A stretch of 64,000 nt of DNA from Urechis unicinctus (lineage: Eukaryota > Annelida > Polychaeta > Xenopneusta > Urechidae), in NCBI GenBank assembly GCA_034190875.2, contig CM067345.1, positions 27,157,519 to 27,221,518 on the forward strand, written 5' to 3'. Positions 59,865-64,000 of the stretch are shown piece after piece; position 1 is the stretch's first letter, and each line of letters starts with the position of its first letter. The position numbers and the translations under genes are program-made. Under the pieces are notes generated by a model. The model ran no database searches, was not told the origin of the DNA, and was given only the letters and a program-made list of their open reading frames with translations.

Positions 59865-60910
59865 TCATTTAGTGATCTCGCCATGTTTCTCTCTATTTCT
59901 ACAGAGACTGAAAAGCACAAACAAATCTTTCTTGGTACTCCTCCTAGGTCCAACAACTTCTTGTAAAACGTTTGCGTCCTCTATTGCATTATGTGCAAAA
60001 CCTTTTATATGTATTGCAATACTCTCTTTTCTTATCTTGCTTAGCTGCATGCTTCGAGAACCCGGAACCAGGAGACAAACCCGCTGACTCATACACCTTA
60101 CTTACATAACTGTTTTCCTCATTCTTAGGACTAGCAGCACAAGTTACACTGGTATTTAGACTTCCTGACCTGCTCAGATACCTGGTCTTTGCTGCCTTTG
60201 ATGCAACCATGTTGTTTACACTCTCACAAACGCTAGTGCTTGCGCAGGGAGCTATTATATCTACATTATCTGCCAAATCCTGAAATATTTTCAAAATACC
60301 ACATTTGCCGGTAATTGACAAATATCCAAAATAATTGACAGAAATAAATTCTGCAAACTTACTAGAACAGACCAGCATTTAAATGTTGATTAAGTTAATG
60401 AAAAAAGTTGATAAGAACATATACATTGTGTTTTCTCTCTCTTCCTGCAATGCATTAGAACAGCTACCAAGAGCAACATCATGTAAACTCTTCGTTAATT
60501 CTCTCTCTCTGTCTTTCAACGCCCTGTAATGCAATGTAGGCAACTCGAGGGCGGACATGAAATTGCTGATGTGGCTTGTACCTAGACCAGTGTGAAGCAT
60601 AGCTGAAGAAATAAAAGCAATGCAATTGTTTGATAACAGGAATAAAAATGTAAATATGTAGTCTAATCACATATTTCAAACATCATACATGCACACAGAC
60701 ATACAAAAGCATACTGACAGACAGACAGACAGACACAAGCATGCAAATAGAGCTGTTTATATAGATAAGCAACATACCGTCTGCAGCCTTTATGTTGATG
60801 TCGAACACAAGCATTGTCCCTTTCTCAGTGTCTAAAAAACTGCCATCCACTACACACTCTGTTTCTTTTAATACAGCCTGACGATTTCTAAAAGTAATTA
60901 TGACTTTCAT
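59865..60910 (-). pseudogene. Mutator-like transposase with exonuclease-like tail, internally deleted
   Basis: Minus-strand split gene of the animal Mutator-like transposase family. Exon 1 (60,910-60,778) ends MLVFDINIKAADG at a GTATGT donor. Exon 2 (60,602-60,425), after TTTCTTCAG, reads MLHTGLGTSHISNFMSALEL, then RALKDRERELTKSLHDVAL; the split codon joins in phase. Exon 3 (about 60,378-60,000) carries CESVNNMVASKAAKTRYLSR and ENSYVSKVYESAGLSPGSGF. In a shifted frame near 60,010-59,975 is GFAHNAIEDANVLQEVV, the H-N-A-x2-D pattern of the last DnaQ-type 3'-5' exonuclease motif. The family's central block, between the exon 2 and exon 3 motifs, is absent from the 47 bp gap between them, so the catalytic core is deleted. 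Family assignment rests on the order of these motifs. Confidence 0.65.
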
Positions 60911-63900
60911 GATGACTATAATAAATATTCACTAGCTGATGATGTGGGCTGTTTGCTGAGGTTTCCGTCGTCAGATACTGCATTAGCTGTAAACTAAGAA
61001 AGAGGAAATTCGACTAATTCGAACAAAGTAGTCAAAGTAGTATTTGTATTAATACATTGAAATATTACTCTCAGTGCTATTAAAATCCGTATCTTCTGGC
61101 CCTATAAACGCAGTTACGGCGTATACGGCATGGAGGCTGAGGCAATAAAAGATGACGATAAGGTAACTAGCTTAAGTAAGGGAATGAAACATGAATGCAG
61201 CCAGGGCGCGGTAATCGGTAATTTACAGTAAAAAGAGCTACCTCAGTAGCAAACATGATGCCCTTTTTGGTATCTTAGTTCAATTTCCTCCGAAAATATC
61301 GAAACCAATCGATGGAAAACAAGTATAAGAGTGGCAGTGGCGCAACATGTACATCATATGTTAACCACATTTCGTTGCAATTCAAATGGTGGAGAGCAAA
61401 ACCAGGGGTAACCAGGGTTATTGGGCAGTGTAACGAATGTCCGCATCCTAAACACATAAAAATACCCTTCAGCGCGATGTCTTGAGTATAGTTTCTGGGT
61501 CTGTATTTTCCTCGGTGTAAGGAGGATCATAGATGCACCCATAAACCTCAAGATTGAGTAAAATAACATACAACAAAACCATGCCAGACGTAAGCATCTG
61601 CCATTGCGACTTTGAGTGCACCAGTTAAGCGTTACTGCGAGCAGCAAATGCTGATAGAGCAATTTGTATCTGATATAGATCGTCTTGGTGCGTCTTTGGT
61701 ATGGCGTCGACATATATGCGACAATCTAAGTCTCCTTCCCTTGCTACGTTCGTACATGGAGTGTGGTTATGTCTTCCCCATGGCCAAGCAAATAAGCCAG
61801 CGGCGTTTATTGATTTTATACCTTCCATGCAAGAGGTCATTCCTCTCACATTTTACTTCACATCAGAGCTGCATTGGTCGGATATCGACGCGGTTGCCAG
61901 CTAAAATGCATATGGCGTCCGAGGTTTGTGTGTCCAAGCTGCTTTGCGCGTGCCATGCTGAGGAACGGATTGTCACTTTCCGTCAGATTGCAGTGCTGTT
62001 ATAAATCTGCTGTGCCAACAATCGATGTTTGTCGACTGTTTCACACTCTTGAATCGACTGCAGATTCGGCTTACTCACTTCTCCTCTCCTAATCAATTCA
62101 ACCTTATATTTTACTTAATCACATCATATCAAACAAATAATGATTTGCTAACAACCCCATCACCACTAAATCGCATCATCCCGCTGTTTGAATAGACATT
62201 ATACTGGTGTGTAGTGTGGAATCTTTGGGTGCATATCAATATTGGAACGGCAATATTGCAACCGAATAACCCACAATGCTTGCCAAAAGTGCGTGGATAA
62301 TACAAAAGGAGGCAGACTTCATTGACAGTATGAACTATGACCAAATGCACACGATGCAAATGTCAATATAAAACAAAAAGCAGTGCAAGAAAAAATCATT
62401 CCCCACACGCGACCCCATGTACCGCTTGAATGCACGTAATCATTTCATATTTAAGTTAAACGTGTTATTGAAAGCTATACGCATGCAAAATAAAATATTC
62501 TTCTATATTGCACATTTATCCAGATATATAACAAACTGCAGCTATCGACGAGTAACTAAGTCTCAACTGGCACTGGAAATGATATTGTCTGCTGGTTGTC
62601 GCACGGCCAAGAATCAGTAGTGTAATTCATTATCTCGTGCTTAACGTGTAAATGATATGATATAGTCTTTTTATACATATACATGTACGATTATTGACGT
62701 GCCCATGACCATGCTTGCTCCATGATGTGCTCAATTCTATACAGATTGTGTGAGAACATAACCAGGTATCAATACCTCATAAATAACTGTACAGATTAGA
62801 TTACGATGTCGACTATATTATGTGTCACCATCAAATAATCCTGCGTAATGCACAACTTCAAGATTTATAAGCCCTGCCTATAATTTCAAGTCGATTTTCT
62901 GTGACTTAATCAATTTCGCATTTCGAACGATTGCATGCTGTAGACAGATATTTGTATGAAAGATTCTCGTCACTTGTCTTCTACGCCAATTTTCCACAGC
63001 GTCATAATAACCATGGCAACTGCTGCACGCGAAGGACATTTTTATAAGGTCTAATCTTGGTGTCGCAATAATGTTTGCTTTATTGCAATTCGGATTTAAG
63101 TATTGTTCCTGGCTCTCCTGGCACATCTGATTAATTTCAGATCCAATATTTACAAGAGTAGCCTAAAGTAGTAAAAATGTGGCTGCAAAGGATGAAAAAT
63201 TTCACAACATATAGAAATTATAAATGGTATTACCTGGCAGTTCTCAGTACTCCAATATATTGTTTCATGTGGCTACTGGTCTGTGATAAGTTGCGATTTG
63301 GTAGGTATCATTGGTATGATAAAGCCATGCCAGTCATGATTCACTTCTGAAATGCAAGGTTATAGTGTTTGTAATGTCGGCAACCCTCATGGACCTTAAA
63401 AAATACCAAAATGCCTAGTGTCCAATACAAAGTGATGCTACACGTGACAAACCTGTTTGTATGTCCAGGTGTAAATAAAGCGACTCACAGATCTTAACAA
63501 TCGCATTTCTGTTCGCATATTTGAACAATTTCTGTCTTCGCCTTTGATTAACAACTGGAAGGCATCAACGGGTTTGGTTTTAGCAATCTCATTTTATTTG
63601 TTAAACACGACAAGTAATGGGAAACGTATATACGTGTTTGTAAACCTTCTCAGATAAAATTATTTCTCAACAACTTTATGGTTATTTCCGTCAGATTGGA
63701 GATTTTCTCCCGTACCTTTCTTTTAATATTTTTTTTACATTTATGTGCAAAATTGGGTTTGATATTAAGGAATTGCTTGGCTTGCGAATTATCATGTGTG
63801 TTAACGCACGATGCCCTGTAAAATAATTGCTTCAAATCTTCCTGTAAAACACAATTGGATGACATTGTCTTCAGTAACTACTTTTTCAAACAGTTTCTGG

Positions 63901-64000
63901 ATCAAGCGCTAGCCCTTTGTCGCACCATGGTGAGTTTTCTTATCAAGGCTACTTTCAAAAGCAGTATGTAGCACAAATCTTTGACAATATTCACAACAAT
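60911..64000. other. No gene recognised
   Basis: Unassigned sequence. Overlapping frames on both strands at about 61,612-62,092 are longer than average and this patch is GC-richer, but no domain is recognisable on either strand and I cannot decide which, if any, is real. A (CAGA)n run is just outside at about 60,718-60,737. Confidence 0.4.
63650..63865 (-). CDS. Possible exon or gene fragment, basic C terminus
   Basis: Frame of 71 codons starting MSSNCVLQEDLKQLFYRA and ending with a lysine-rich stretch (KCKKNIKRKVREKISNL) and a natural stop. The mixture of hydrophobic heptad-like and charged residues looks protein-like. No family is recognised, no second copy is in the window, and it may extend past the window's edge by splicing. 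Confidence 0.2.
   Translation of the reverse strand: MSSNCVLQEDLKQLFYRASCVNTHDNSQAKQFLNIKPNFAHKCKKNIKRKVREKISNLTEITIKLLRNNFI

Noticed and set aside
61612-62092. Overlapping ORFs of up to 130 codons on both strands
   Set aside because: No recognisable domain in any frame and no splice evidence; I could not choose a strand, so no gene is called.

Overview
This window looks like repeat-dominated, AT-rich genomic DNA from an invertebrate animal, most likely marine (cnidarian-, lancelet- or sponge-like; I cannot narrow it further). The evidence is the set of mobile elements, namely Polinton/Maverick, a THAP-bearing Kolobok-type element and a split Mutator-like transposase, together with GT-AG introns inside those genes and long TA and TACA microsatellites. 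I recognise no host housekeeping gene, rRNA or tRNA. Nearly all recognisable coding sequence is decayed transposon or endogenous-virus-like material.

Layout. 0-2.4 kb is anonymous, with one copy of a dispersed repeat. 2.4-9.06 kb holds an H1-tail-like ORF and then a broken Polinton: POLB(+), integrase(-), an unassigned gene(-), major capsid(-), a capsid-adjacent protein(+) and a putative minor capsid gene(-). 9.06-13.08 kb holds two minisatellites (55 bp and about 75 bp units). 13.08-31.29 kb is a giant inverted repeat with arms of about 6 kb, roughly 95 percent identical where I compared them, around a spacer of about 2.5 kb. The left arm is interrupted by a 3.27 kb TTAA-flanked Kolobok-type element. 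It carries a broken THAP transposase on one strand and a broken P2X7-C-terminal-domain gene on the other, and the right arm keeps the empty target site. 31.29-36.54 kb carries the mirror image of the Polinton capsid cluster (minor capsid +, adjacent protein -, major capsid +), so inverted symmetry resumes outside the palindrome and the whole structure spans about 6.8-36.5 kb. Its right-hand capsid gene is split by a 468 bp insertion.

36.5-45.3 kb is largely anonymous, with a short tandem array and a diverged third copy of part of the palindrome arm. 45.4-49.2 kb is a compound (TA)n/(TACA)n microsatellite split by a 2.08 kb inverted-terminal-repeat element. That element has subterminal CACGTG motif arrays and exon remnants that may encode a DUF4806-like protein. 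49.7-52.4 kb is a third Polinton fragment (POLB and MCP on -, adjacent protein on +), followed at 53.0-53.14 kb by a block also seen near the right Polinton. 54.0-54.4 kb is (TA)n. 59.9-60.9 kb is a decayed Mutator-like transposase with an exonuclease-like tail.

How it fits together. No pathway can be read here; the window records successive insertions. A Polinton-containing segment appears to have been duplicated in inverted orientation. The Kolobok, the 468 bp element and possibly the minisatellites were then added on one side only. The strongest leads are the nested palindrome with its built-in insertion chronology, the Kolobok element carrying an antisense P2X7-C gene, and the microsatellite-nested element with CACGTG arrays.
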